Assembly: GCA_902780025.1 (NCBI GenBank)
Contig: CACZDV010000001.1
Coordinates: forward strand, 152,338-216,337
DNA from: an uncultured Prevotellaceae bacterium
GTDB lineage: Bacteria; Bacteroidota; Bacteroidia; Bacteroidales; Bacteroidaceae
Length of the DNA: 64,000 nucleotides
Direction of reading: 5' to 3'
This document shows, piece by piece, positions 49,450 to 60,205 of this stretch. Numbering within the stretch: position 1 is the first letter of the stretch; the number at the start of each line of letters is the position of its first letter. A program made the translations under genes and the position numbers. The notes beneath the pieces are model-generated. The model was not told the origin of the DNA and searched no databases. It saw only the letters and a list, made by a program, of their open reading frames with translations.

Positions 49450-49481
49450 TTTGGCAGTTTCGGGAAAAAGGTGTAACTTTG
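49450..49481 (+). promoter_or_regulatory. Promoter of the CE6-CE1 esterase gene
   Basis: TTTG at 49450-49453, a 20-base spacer and TAACTTTG at 49474-49481. The start codon is 55 bases downstream, so this gene can be expressed apart from the two upstream ones. Confidence 0.85.
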
Positions 49482-49497
49482 TGGCCTCGAAACCTGA

Positions 49498-51579
<2,082 letters not shown>

Positions 51580-51622
51580 AACGCTACGCAACGCTTTGCG
51601 TAATCATTTTAGACATACGATG

Positions 51623-51653
51623 CTTGTTTTTGTGACTGAATTGCTTACCTTTG
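51623..51653 (+). promoter_or_regulatory. Promoter in the gap before lacI-type gene
   Basis: CTTG at 51623-51626, a 19-base spacer and TACCTTTG at 51646-51653. A terminator begins only 43 bases further on, so the transcript would be short. Confidence 0.75.
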
Positions 51654-51657
51654 CACC

Positions 51658-51731
51658 AGTTTCAACACAAAAGACATCATCATACACAATTAGTCAGGTC
51701 ATCTGCTTGAGAAAGTAGATGACCTTTTTTG
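51658..51731 (+). ncRNA. Candidate small RNA between a promoter and a terminator
   Basis: A good promoter (51623-51653) and a strong rho-independent terminator (51696-51736) bracket about 75 bases with no coding potential. The start is an estimate from the usual spacing. The 5' part is unpaired and AC-rich (CAACACAAAAG, CATCATCATACAC), then the terminator stem. It may be a free small RNA or a leader attenuator for the downstream regulator gene. Confidence 0.55.
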
Positions 51732-51736
51732 TTTTT
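51696..51736 (+). terminator. Terminator of the candidate small RNA
   Basis: AGGTCATCTGCTT (51696-51708) pairs with AAGTAGATGACCT (51713-51725), 13 bp with one G-T, loop GAGA, then TTTTTTGTTTTT. Confidence 0.9.
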
Positions 51737-51747
51737 ATCAGAAAAAC

Positions 51748-51787
51748 GCAATGCGTTGCGCAACATTTTTGCGAATTGTTGCGTTAT
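51748..51787. promoter_or_regulatory. TTGCG-rich operator-like cluster upstream of the LacI-type gene
   Basis: The stretch holds GTTGCGCAAC (perfect 10 bp palindrome with the central CG-type symmetry of LacI family sites) and further TTGCG copies. A related near-palindrome (TACGCAAC / GCTTTGCGTA) is at 51585-51602, just after the esterase gene. Together they could be sites for the regulator encoded at 51859. Confidence 0.5.
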
Positions 51788-51858
51788 TATTCAGAAATAA
51801 TGATTACCTTTGCAAGAATTAATGTGCTATGCACTGTGGCCAATTTTATTGCATATAG

Positions 51859-52881
51859 ATGAAAACGATTTCACAACGGGATATTGCCAAGCAGTTGGGC
51901 GTTAACGTGTCCACCGTATCTCGGGCCCTTCGAGGGCTTGACGGTGTGAGTCCCGACCTCAGGAAACAGATAGAGCAGCTGGCCAAGGCTGGCGGCTACC
52001 GGCCCAATCCCTTCGCTGTCAGTCTGCGCTACGATACGACGCGGACGATAGGCATCGTCGTGCCCGACGTAGCGTTCAACCACAATGCGCAGATTATGAA
52101 AAGCATCGAAGCCGAGGCGCGCAATGCCGGCTATATGTGCATCATCACCGACTCCAACGACCTCTACGAGAACGAGGTCAACTGTGTTGAGCTGCTGGTG
52201 AATATGCATGTGGAGGGAATTATCGTCTGTATGTCGCAGGACACCACCGATTTCTCCCACTTAGAGCGTCTGAAGCGAGCCCATATCCCCGTGGTGCTCT
52301 TCGACCGCGTTGCCGATATCGGCATCTCGTCCGTCATCATCAACGACTCCGCCACCGCCGTCGAGGCCACCACCTTCCTAATCGACGGTGGTGCCCGGCG
52401 TATAGCCTTCCTGGGCGGTTCCAACCAGATGAAGCAGACCGTTGACCGCAAGCACGGCTATCTGGAAGCCCTGCGTCAGCACCATATTCCCATCCGCAAG
52501 GAGCTGGTGAAGTGTCACCACATCAGTTTCAACTCCGGTCTGACAGACACCATGGAGTTGCTGGACTTGCCGGAGCCGCCCGATGCCTTTCTGGCTACCC
52601 ACGGACTGTTGGCCATCTCGGTGCTTCAGGCAATCACCAGCCGTGGGCTGCGTATTCCCGACGACATCTCCGTCATCGGCTATATCTCAGACTGGGTGTC
52701 GGAGATGTCGCATCCGCGAATCTCGTTTGTGAAGCAGAACCTGAAGGAAATCGGCGTCAAGGCGTTCCGTCTGCTCCTCGACCAGATGAACGGTGACGAC
52801 AGCATCCAGCAGGTGGTGGTCAAGGCCCGCCTGGAACTTCGTGACAGCACACCAAAAGCTAAAAACAGTTTGATTACATGA
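51859..52881 (+). CDS. LacI family transcriptional regulator
   Basis: The 340-residue protein has a LacI helix-turn-helix at about 3-50 (SQRDIAKQLGVNVSTVSRAL) and the hinge (YRPNPFAVSLR), then a periplasmic-binding-protein-like effector domain (about 60-330; TIGIVVPDVAFNHNAQIMKSI, VVLFDRVADIG, DDISVIGYISDWVS). It probably senses a sugar released by the nearby enzymes. A -7 type TACCTTTG sits about 50 bases before the start, and TTGCG-rich palindromes precede it, so self-regulation is likely. The threonine aldolase gene follows after 18 bases. Confidence 0.94.
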   Translation: MKTISQRDIAKQLGVNVSTVSRALRGLDGVSPDLRKQIEQLAKAGGYRPNPFAVSLRYDTTRTIGIVVPDVAFNHNAQIMKSIEAEARNAGYMCIITDSNDLYENEVNCVELLVNMHVEGIIVCMSQDTTDFSHLERLKRAHIPVVLFDRVADIGISSVIINDSATAVEATTFLIDGGARRIAFLGGSNQMKQTVDRKHGYLEALRQHHIPIRKELVKCHHISFNSGLTDTMELLDLPEPPDAFLATHGLLAISVLQAITSRGLRIPDDISVIGYISDWVSEMSHPRISFVKQNLKEIGVKAFRLLLDQMNGDDSIQQVVVKARLELRDSTPKAKNSLIT

Positions 52882-52899
52882 TGCTATAATAGGATTAAG

Positions 52900-53967
52900 A
52901 TGATTCATTTCGAAAGCGATTATAATAATGGAGCTCACGAGGCGGTATTGCGCCATCTCGTGGAGACCAACGACGAACGTACGCAGAGCTATGGCGACGA
53001 CCGTTTCAGCAAACAGGCACGGACAATGATTCGCACAGCCTGCAAAACACCAGATGCTAAGATATGGTTCCTTGCCGGTGGTACACAAACCAACGCCACG
53101 ATCATCGACTGCGTGCTCCAACCCTACGAGGGTGTTCTGTGTGCAGAGACGGCACATATCAACGTTCACGAAGCAGGAGCCGTGGAATTTACGGGGCATA
53201 AAGTTCTTACACTCCCTGCTCACGACGGAAAACTTGACGTCGGTGAACTGCGGGCGTGGCTTGCTGCCTTTAATGCTGATGAAACAGCAGAACACATGGT
53301 GCGTCCCGGCATGGTCTATATCACGTTCCCCACAGAGTTGGGAACACTTTATACGGCTAAGGAACTGACGGCTTTGCATGATGTTTGTCAGTCACATGGT
53401 CTTTTGCTCTATGTCGACGGTGCCCGTCTGGCCTACGGTTTGGCTGCAAGTACCGATGTGACGCTGCCGCTGTTGGCACGGATAGCTGACGTCTTCTATA
53501 TTGGCGGCACGAAATGTGGTACGCTGTGTGGCGAGGCCGTCGTTTTCCCGAAAGGCGATGCTCCCACTCATATGCTCAGTCGTATCAAGCGCCACGGTGC
53601 ATTGCTGGCCAAGAGTCGCGTCGTGGGTGTGCAGTTCGAGGCATTGTTCACTACTGTTGACGAAGTCCCGTTATATATGGAAATCGGCCGCCGTGCTGTG
53701 TCTTTGGCTATGCGTCTGCGCCACCTCTTTGTCGACGTTCTGGGCTATAAGTCCTATATTGACTCACCGACGAATCAGCAGTTCTTCATCCTCCCTAACG
53801 ACGACCTGAAGCTGCTGAGCCAGTATGTTGGATTTGAGGTGTGGTGTCCGTTCGACGAGAATCACACCGTCTGCCGCCTTGTCACCAGTTGGGCTTCTAC
53901 CGAAGAGGAAGTGGACGAACTGGAACATTTGCTGCGTTCTATTGAAAAAACAACCCAAAACGGATAA
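52900..53967 (+). CDS. Low-specificity threonine aldolase-like PLP enzyme
   Basis: The 355-residue protein belongs to the beta-eliminating lyase group. ESDYNNGAHEAVL, FLAGGTQTNATII, LLYVDGARLAYGL and GGTKCGTLCGEA (Lys205 as PLP site) are the typical blocks. It should split L-threonine or allo-threonine to glycine and acetaldehyde, in the cytoplasm. It has no clear link to glycan use apart from its place in the gene run; the oxidoreductase gene follows after 4 bases. Confidence 0.92.
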   Translation: MIHFESDYNNGAHEAVLRHLVETNDERTQSYGDDRFSKQARTMIRTACKTPDAKIWFLAGGTQTNATIIDCVLQPYEGVLCAETAHINVHEAGAVEFTGHKVLTLPAHDGKLDVGELRAWLAAFNADETAEHMVRPGMVYITFPTELGTLYTAKELTALHDVCQSHGLLLYVDGARLAYGLAASTDVTLPLLARIADVFYIGGTKCGTLCGEAVVFPKGDAPTHMLSRIKRHGALLAKSRVVGVQFEALFTTVDEVPLYMEIGRRAVSLAMRLRHLFVDVLGYKSYIDSPTNQQFFILPNDDLKLLSQYVGFEVWCPFDENHTVCRLVTSWASTEEEVDELEHLLRSIEKTTQNG

Positions 53968-53971
53968 TAAC

Positions 53972-54940
53972 ATGCGAGTAGGAATTATTGGTACGGGATG
54001 GATTGCCGAGAAGGCGGCCATTACCCTGAGGGGATTGAATGATATTGAAGCTTATGCTGTAGGCTCACGAGCGAAGGAAACGGCGGAGGCTTTTGCCGCC
54101 AAGTGGGGTGTTAAGAAGGCTTACGGCTCGTATTCGGAACTGATAGCCGATACGGATGTGGATTTGGTGTATATCGGTACACCGCACTCACATCACTACG
54201 ATGTGACGCGTGAGGCGCTGATGGCAGGAAAGCCGTGTCTCGTAGAAAAGGCGTTTATGGCAAATGCCAGACAGGCAAAAGAGATGATTGAACTGGCACA
54301 CGAACGGAATGTGTTCCTTGCTGAAGCTATCTGGACGCGTTACCAGCCTGCTGTCGGTATCGTCAGAAAGCTGATAGCCGACGGACGTATAGGCAGCCCA
54401 CGACTCATTACTGCTACCCTCGGTTATTCGATGGGTGACAAGCCCCGTATCATGCGCCCCGACCTCTGTGGCGGTGCCCTGCTCGACCTCGGTGTCTATG
54501 CGCTGAATTTCGTGCGTATGTTTACCGATAGCGATATAGAAAGCATTGATGGTCATTGTGTTAAAAGTCTGACGGGTATGGATCTCACGAATGCCATCAC
54601 CATCATCCTCAAGGACGGTATTTTGGCCAATGTCCAGTCGTCGGCGCAGTGTGTGGGTGACAACATTGGCGTCATCGCCGGTACTGAGGGTAACCTTATC
54701 ATCGACAATATCAATAATCCACAGACGATAACCGTTAACGGTCCGGACCGGACTTACATTGAGACCATTCGTGTTCCACAGCAGATTACTGGTTATGAGT
54801 ATCAGTTCCTTGTCTGTCGCGATGCCCTTGCCTCCGGTCTTTTGGAACCTCGCGAGATGCCGCATGCCGAGACCCTTTATATGATGCAGCTCATGGACGG
54901 CTTGCGCCAAAAGTGGGATGTTCGCTATCCGATGGATTAA
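53972..54940 (+). CDS. Gfo/Idh/MocA family oxidoreductase
   Basis: ATG at 53972 gives the N-terminal Rossmann motif at once (RVGIIGTGWIAEKAA); the frame is open further upstream inside the aldolase gene. The 322-residue protein has VYIGTPHSHHYD and LVEKAFMANARQAKEMIELA with the EKAF motif in place of the usual EKP, then the C-terminal alpha/beta domain. It uses NAD(P) to act on sugars or polyols; no signal peptide, so cytoplasmic. It could process an imported monosaccharide. Confidence 0.92.
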   Translation: MRVGIIGTGWIAEKAAITLRGLNDIEAYAVGSRAKETAEAFAAKWGVKKAYGSYSELIADTDVDLVYIGTPHSHHYDVTREALMAGKPCLVEKAFMANARQAKEMIELAHERNVFLAEAIWTRYQPAVGIVRKLIADGRIGSPRLITATLGYSMGDKPRIMRPDLCGGALLDLGVYALNFVRMFTDSDIESIDGHCVKSLTGMDLTNAITIILKDGILANVQSSAQCVGDNIGVIAGTEGNLIIDNINNPQTITVNGPDRTYIETIRVPQQITGYEYQFLVCRDALASGLLEPREMPHAETLYMMQLMDGLRQKWDVRYPMD

Positions 54941-54962
54941 TATTTTAAGACTAAACAAAATC

Positions 54963-57866
54963 ATGCGTAGCATATTTCTTACCATACTGATGATGATAGC
55001 CGTAAGCGTAGTCGCCCAAACAGACGAAAGGGGACTGACCGTGAGCGGAAGTGTGCAGGATGTGGATTTGAAGGAACCGATGGTGCAGGCCACGGTGCAG
55101 TTGTTCCGCCAGCGTGACTCAACGTTCGTTGGTGGCACGGTGACCGACATCCGAGGCAATTTCTCTTTGGTGGCACCTGCAAATGGCATCTACCGCGTGA
55201 AAGTGTCGTCGGTGGGTTACCAGCCCATCCAGCGCGAGGTGACGTTACGGCGCAATCAGAGCGTGGATCTTGGTGAACTGCTGATGTCAGCCGAGGCGGT
55301 CATGCTGAAGGAAGCTGTGGTGACGGGTCGTGCCGCACAGGTCATCGTGAAGAAAGACACGCTGGTCTATAACCCTGATGCCTACCGTACGCCTGAAGGG
55401 TCGCCCATTGAGGAGCTCATCAAGCGCATACCGGGAGCCGAGGTCGACGAGGACGGTAATATCACCATCAATGGCAAAGTGGTAAAGAAAATCCTGCTCG
55501 ACGGTAAGGAGTTCATGCTTGGCGACGTGGAGACAGCGCTGAAAAACTTGCCTGTGAGCATCATCCAGAACATGAAGTTCTACGACCAGCAGAGCGACCA
55601 GGCACGTATCACGGGTATTGAGGACGGTAACAAGGAGACTGTCATTGACTTCACTATCAAGAAGGGTATGAACCGCGGCTACATGACCAACCTCGACATC
55701 GCCGGCGGCACCGAGCATCGCTATGCTTCTCGCGGTATGGGCTCAGTCTTTACTGATAAGACCCGTTTCGTGCTGATGGGCAATCTGAACAACAAGGAGG
55801 AGAACGCTGGCTGGTGGAACCGTCGCGGACTGAATGCCCGCAAGATGCTGGGTACGAACCTGAACTATGACGACGGCGACAAGCTGAAGATGGATGCCTC
55901 TGTGCGCTGGAACCACCGCGATGGCGACAATATGAACGAAAACGCCAGCGAGAACTTCTACAGCGAGACCAGCCGGACGTTCTCGAACAGTCGCTCAAAG
56001 AGTCTCTCGCGCAGTAACAACTGGAACGGCAACATCCGCGTGGAGTGGAAACCTGACACGCTGACCAACCTGCTGTTGCGCGCTAACGGCAGTATGGGCA
56101 GCAATGATGGTGTGTCGGAAAACAGTAGCGCCACTTTCAGCGACGATCCCTATTTATATGCCGCTGACCCGCTTGCCGCCCTCCATGATCCTACGTCGCC
56201 CCTCTACCCGTATCTCGTGAACCATAACCACGGTGCCAGTTTGAGCTATGGTGAGAACAAGAACGCCTGGGCCATGCTGCAGTTCTACCGTCGGTTGAAC
56301 CCGCGAGGCCGTAATGTCACCCTGCGTGTGGAAGGCAGTTTCGGCGACAGCGACAACCGCAATGTCTCTAACAATGAGGTTTACCTGCACCGTGTGAAGA
56401 ATCAGGCAGGACAGGACTCTACGTATTTCACTTCGCGCTACAATACCACGCCGAGCGACAACAGTGGTTACGTGCTGAGCGCCCTCTACAGCGAGCCTCT
56501 ATGGAAGGGTGCCCACCTGCAGGCCAACTATGAACTGCGCTATTCACAGAATAAGAGCGACCGCCAGACCTATGATTTCAGTCACTTGCCCAGCAATCCT
56601 TTCAGCGGTATTGAGCCCGAGTACCGGGAGTGGGATCCCTGGATTGGCGAGGCCAACCCTCTCTCCTCTCTCATGACTCCTCTTTCCTCTTTTATCGACA
56701 AGAACCTGAGTCGTTACTCGGAGTATAAGAATTATACCCATAACATCCGCCTCACCCTGCGTCACTGGCAGAAGGAATACGACTACAACGTGGGATTCCT
56801 CGTGCAGCCCCAACATTCAAACTTTATCCAGGATTATCGCGGTATCTATGTCGACACGGTGCGCAACATTATCAACCTGACGCCGACGGTCGACTTCCAC
56901 TACAACTTCAGCGACCAACAGAGCATCCGTCTGACCTATCGCGGCGATACCCGCCAACCTGACATTACACAGCTGCTTGATATCCGCGACGATTCCAATC
57001 CGCTCTATATCACATCGGGTAATCCAGGCCTGAAACCGCAGTTCACCAACACGCTGAACGTCTACTACAATAATTATATTCAGAAGTACAAGCGCTCGAT
57101 TGTGCTCTACGGTAACTACCGCCATATACGCAACAGCATATCGAACCTTGTGCGCTACAATCCCGATACTGGTGGCAGTGAGTCGCGCCCAGAGAACATT
57201 AACGGCAACTGGAATGCCGACGGTGGTGTCAACTTCAGTACCGCTCTTGATAGTGCTGCCCATTGGAACATTGGAACCGACACGCGCCTGCGATACAATA
57301 ACTATGTGAGCTACGTGGCCCAGCAGAAAGCCGACGCTGCTGAGAACACGACGAAGACTACCAACCTGAACGAGCGTGTGAACGCCAGCTTCCGTAACGA
57401 CTGGTTAGAGGTGATGCTCGACGGCAATGTCAACTATCAGCACTCACGCAACGAACTCCAGCCGAGTGCCAACCTCGACACGTGGCGCTTTAGTTATGGC
57501 GGTCAGGTGATGGTGCGCCTGCCTATCGGACTGGAAATCTCGACTAATCTCCACGAGAACAGTCGCCGAGGCTACAATGACCCGTCCTCGAATACTAACG
57601 AACTTATCTGGAATGGTCAGATTTCAAAGACGTTCCTCAAGAGCAAGACACTCGTCGTGGCCCTCAACTTCTACGACCTCCTCGGCCAACAGAGCAACTA
57701 CGAGCGCTGGGTCAATGCCAACGGACGTAGCGACACACGTTATAACAGTATCAACTCCTACGCCATGCTTCACGTACGCTATCGCCTCAACATGTTTGGC
57801 GGCAAGGTCGACACCGAGGGACGTTACGACAAGAAGTGGGGTAATAATGACCGTCGTGGTCGATAA
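54963..57866 (+). CDS. Outer membrane beta-barrel receptor with carboxypeptidase-regulatory domain
   Basis: ATG at 54963 gives a signal peptide ending at VAQ (residue 19); upstream in-frame residues overlap the oxidoreductase gene. The 967-residue protein has a regulatory-like beta domain (about 25-115, VSGSVQDVDLKEPMVQATV), a plug-like region (about 125-230, GSPIEELIKRIPGAEV, NGKVVKKILLDGKEFM) and a beta-barrel of the OMP_b-brl_3 type. It is not of the SusC type and has no SusD partner. The role may be uptake or surface assembly. An in-frame 7-base repeat (56658-56694) is in a barrel loop. Confidence 0.88.
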   Translation: MRSIFLTILMMIAVSVVAQTDERGLTVSGSVQDVDLKEPMVQATVQLFRQRDSTFVGGTVTDIRGNFSLVAPANGIYRVKVSSVGYQPIQREVTLRRNQSVDLGELLMSAEAVMLKEAVVTGRAAQVIVKKDTLVYNPDAYRTPEGSPIEELIKRIPGAEVDEDGNITINGKVVKKILLDGKEFMLGDVETALKNLPVSIIQNMKFYDQQSDQARITGIEDGNKETVIDFTIKKGMNRGYMTNLDIAGGTEHRYASRGMGSVFTDKTRFVLMGNLNNKEENAGWWNRRGLNARKMLGTNLNYDDGDKLKMDASVRWNHRDGDNMNENASENFYSETSRTFSNSRSKSLSRSNNWNGNIRVEWKPDTLTNLLLRANGSMGSNDGVSENSSATFSDDPYLYAADPLAALHDPTSPLYPYLVNHNHGASLSYGENKNAWAMLQFYRRLNPRGRNVTLRVEGSFGDSDNRNVSNNEVYLHRVKNQAGQDSTYFTSRYNTTPSDNSGYVLSALYSEPLWKGAHLQANYELRYSQNKSDRQTYDFSHLPSNPFSGIEPEYREWDPWIGEANPLSSLMTPLSSFIDKNLSRYSEYKNYTHNIRLTLRHWQKEYDYNVGFLVQPQHSNFIQDYRGIYVDTVRNIINLTPTVDFHYNFSDQQSIRLTYRGDTRQPDITQLLDIRDDSNPLYITSGNPGLKPQFTNTLNVYYNNYIQKYKRSIVLYGNYRHIRNSISNLVRYNPDTGGSESRPENINGNWNADGGVNFSTALDSAAHWNIGTDTRLRYNNYVSYVAQQKADAAENTTKTTNLNERVNASFRNDWLEVMLDGNVNYQHSRNELQPSANLDTWRFSYGGQVMVRLPIGLEISTNLHENSRRGYNDPSSNTNELIWNGQISKTFLKSKTLVVALNFYDLLGQQSNYERWVNANGRSDTRYNSINSYAMLHVRYRLNMFGGKVDTEGRYDKKWGNNDRRGR
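56658..56694. repeat. In-frame 7-base repeat (TCCTCTC / TCCTCTT) in receptor gene
   Basis: Units CCCTCTC, TCCTCTC, TCATGAC, TCCTCTT, TCCTCTT encode a Leu/Ser/Pro-rich NPLSSLMTPLSSF stretch in a presumed barrel loop. The unit is the reverse complement of the RAGAGGA array in the GH3 gene at 29156. Confidence 0.88.
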
Positions 57867-57920
57867 TAAAACCACTACCAACACCGTTATCATATTACTA
57901 CTACCTAATAAGAAAGAACA

Positions 57921-59075
57921 ATGAAGAGAACCAAATTCTTACTGACCTGCTGCCTCATAGCAGTGAGCAGCCTCGCACAACAGCAGTTGGGCCAACGGCC
58001 CAGAGTGAAGTCGCCTGTGGTCAACCAGGACGGCACCGTCACCTTCAACTTCTATGACCCTTCGGCGCAGAAGGTGAGCGTCAGTGGCGACTTCGAGGAA
58101 ATCCGCAACCAGCGGTTGGAAATGACGAAGCAGGACAACGGCGTCTGGACGGTGACGACGGCACCGCTTGCTCCTGAGCTTTACTCCTACAGCCTTACGG
58201 TGGACGGTCAGCGGTTCATTGACCCTGCCAACAGCTATGTGAATCGCGACATCTCGACGTTGAGCAATATCTTTATTGTGTCGAAAGCCGCTGACGACAA
58301 AGGCCACCTCTACTCAGTCAACAATGTGCCGCACGGTATGTTAAGCCGCGTGTGGTACGACAGCCCGACATTGGGGCAGCAGCGTCGTATGACCGTCTAT
58401 CTGCCGCCAACGTACGACGGCAAGAAGCGCTTCCCGGTGATGTATCTGTTGCATGGTCACGGTGGCGATGAGACTGCGTGGGGAGATCTGGGTCGAACAT
58501 CGCAGATCATGGACAACCTCATTGCCGAAGGCAAGTGCGTACCGATGATTGTGGTGATGCCCAACGGCAATCCGACGTGTAATGCCGCTCCTGGTTGGTG
58601 GCATGAGGGAATGTATACGCCCGACGGCAACGCTTTCAACCAGCGCGGTGCAAAGGCCACGATGGAGGAGAGTTTTATGGATATTGTAAACTTTATTGAC
58701 AGTCACTACATGACTATCCAGAAACGTTCCGCCCGCGCCGTCACGGGACTTTCGATGGGTGGTGGCCATACCTTCGGCATCTCGCGCCTCTATCCTGAAA
58801 CCTTCGACTACTATGGTCTGCAGTCGGCAGCAGCCCGCATGCAGCGCAACGACCCGAAGTTCGATGAGCAGATGACGCGTCTCTTCGCCTCGAAGCCGAA
58901 GCTCTACTGGATAGCCATCGGTAAGGAGGACTTCCTCTTGCAGATGAATACCGAACTGCGCCAGTACCTTGATGCTCACAGCTATCCCTACGAGTATTAC
59001 GAGAATGATGGTGGTCATATCTGGCGCAACTGGCGTATCTATCTCACCATGTTCGCACAGAAGATATTTAAATAA
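57921..59075 (+). CDS. CE1/esterase-D family enzyme with N-terminal CBM48-like domain
   Basis: The 384-residue secreted esterase has a signal peptide (about 1-20, LTCCLIAVSSLAQ), a CBM48-like domain (about 30-125, DGTVTFNFYDPSAQKVSV) and an alpha/beta-hydrolase with YLLHGHGGDE, GLSMGGGH (Ser278) and GGHIWRNW near the C-terminus for His. This is the arrangement of acetyl or feruloyl esterases in xylan-degrading Bacteroidota. It is in the same order as the gene that encodes the C-terminal half of the fused esterase at 49537. The next gene follows after 10 bases. Confidence 0.9.
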   Translation: MKRTKFLLTCCLIAVSSLAQQQLGQRPRVKSPVVNQDGTVTFNFYDPSAQKVSVSGDFEEIRNQRLEMTKQDNGVWTVTTAPLAPELYSYSLTVDGQRFIDPANSYVNRDISTLSNIFIVSKAADDKGHLYSVNNVPHGMLSRVWYDSPTLGQQRRMTVYLPPTYDGKKRFPVMYLLHGHGGDETAWGDLGRTSQIMDNLIAEGKCVPMIVVMPNGNPTCNAAPGWWHEGMYTPDGNAFNQRGAKATMEESFMDIVNFIDSHYMTIQKRSARAVTGLSMGGGHTFGISRLYPETFDYYGLQSAAARMQRNDPKFDEQMTRLFASKPKLYWIAIGKEDFLLQMNTELRQYLDAHSYPYEYYENDGGHIWRNWRIYLTMFAQKIFK

Positions 59076-59085
59076 GAATAAGGAG

Positions 59086-60180
59086 ATGAAGAAGTCACTG
59101 TATCTCACTCTGTTGCTGATAGTTTTTTTCATTCAGCCGATGGTGGCCGAGTCGATGCAACAGCGGAAATCGAAGACCATCCGTAGCGGCGAACTGTGGC
59201 CGGACGATAAAGGTGAACACATCAACGCCCACGGCGGCGGCATCCTGAAGTATAATGATACCTATTATTGGTTTGGCGAACACAAGGACGATCGTACCAG
59301 CGACGCTATGGTTGGCGTGATGTGCTACGCCTCAAAGGACCTCGTCAACTGGCGCAACTGCGGTGTGGCACTCAGCGTGACGGAACCGGCTCCTGGGCAG
59401 GCGGGCCAGCGCATGAGGCGAGGCGCGACGACAGGCTCCGACATCGAACGCGGCTGCATCCTCGAGCGTCCGAAGGTCATCTATAATCCTGTGACTAAGA
59501 AGTTCTGCATGTGGTTCCACCTCGAGCTGAAAGGGCAAGGCTACAATGCCGCCCGCTATGGCGTGGCTGTGGCCGACCGTCCTGAGGGACCTTACAAGTT
59601 CCTCTATTCGTCGAGAGCCAATGCGGGCACGTGGCCGGTGGAGGGTTCGCCCATGAATTTCGACGAGTACCTGAAGCGCGACTACGGCACGGGGCAGATG
59701 GCACGCGACATGACGCTCTACGTCGATGACGACGGGAAGGCCTATCATATCTTCTCGTCGGAGGAGAACTTCACCCTGCATATTGCCGAACTGACTGGCG
59801 ACTATCTGCACCATAACGGCCGTTACACTCGTGTGGCCCCAGGTGGACAGAACGAGGCACCGGCCATCTTCAAGCACGACGGCACCTACTGGATGATTAC
59901 CTCCGGCTGCACGGGCTGGGCCCCCAATGAGGCCCGCATGTTCTCTGCCCCCAGCATCTGGGGCCCGTGGACGCAGCATCCCAACCCTTGTCGCGGCCCT
60001 CTGGCCGAAAAGACCTTCAACGGCCAGAGCACCTTTATACTTCCTGTTGACGGACGGTATATCTTTATGGCCGACATCTGGCGTCCACATCATCCCCGCG
60101 ATGCCCGCTACATCTGGCTGCCGATAGACTTCGAGGACGGCAAGCCCGTCATCCGCTGGCGTGACGAGTGGAGTTTTTAA
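59086..60180 (+). CDS. GH43 exo-beta-1,3-galactanase-type enzyme
   Basis: ATG at 59086 follows a purine-rich AAGGAG (59079-59084), rare in this phylum, and gives a signal peptide (MKKSLYLTLLLIVFFIQP). The 364-residue protein has NAHGGGILKYNDTYYWFGE, ERPKVIYN (Glu127), QNEAPAIFKHDG (Glu257), SGCTGWAPNEARMF and FNGQSTFILP (Gln314). These blocks match the exo-beta-1,3-galactanase subfamily of GH43, which replaces the usual base Asp with a Gln. It would remove galactose from the beta-1,3-galactan backbone of arabinogalactan proteins. No binding module is attached. The alcohol dehydrogenase gene follows after 25 bases. Confidence 0.85.
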   Translation: MKKSLYLTLLLIVFFIQPMVAESMQQRKSKTIRSGELWPDDKGEHINAHGGGILKYNDTYYWFGEHKDDRTSDAMVGVMCYASKDLVNWRNCGVALSVTEPAPGQAGQRMRRGATTGSDIERGCILERPKVIYNPVTKKFCMWFHLELKGQGYNAARYGVAVADRPEGPYKFLYSSRANAGTWPVEGSPMNFDEYLKRDYGTGQMARDMTLYVDDDGKAYHIFSSEENFTLHIAELTGDYLHHNGRYTRVAPGGQNEAPAIFKHDGTYWMITSGCTGWAPNEARMFSAPSIWGPWTQHPNPCRGPLAEKTFNGQSTFILPVDGRYIFMADIWRPHHPRDARYIWLPIDFEDGKPVIRWRDEWSF

Positions 60181-60205
60181 TGGATTATCAAGTAAAACAA
60201 TCAAT

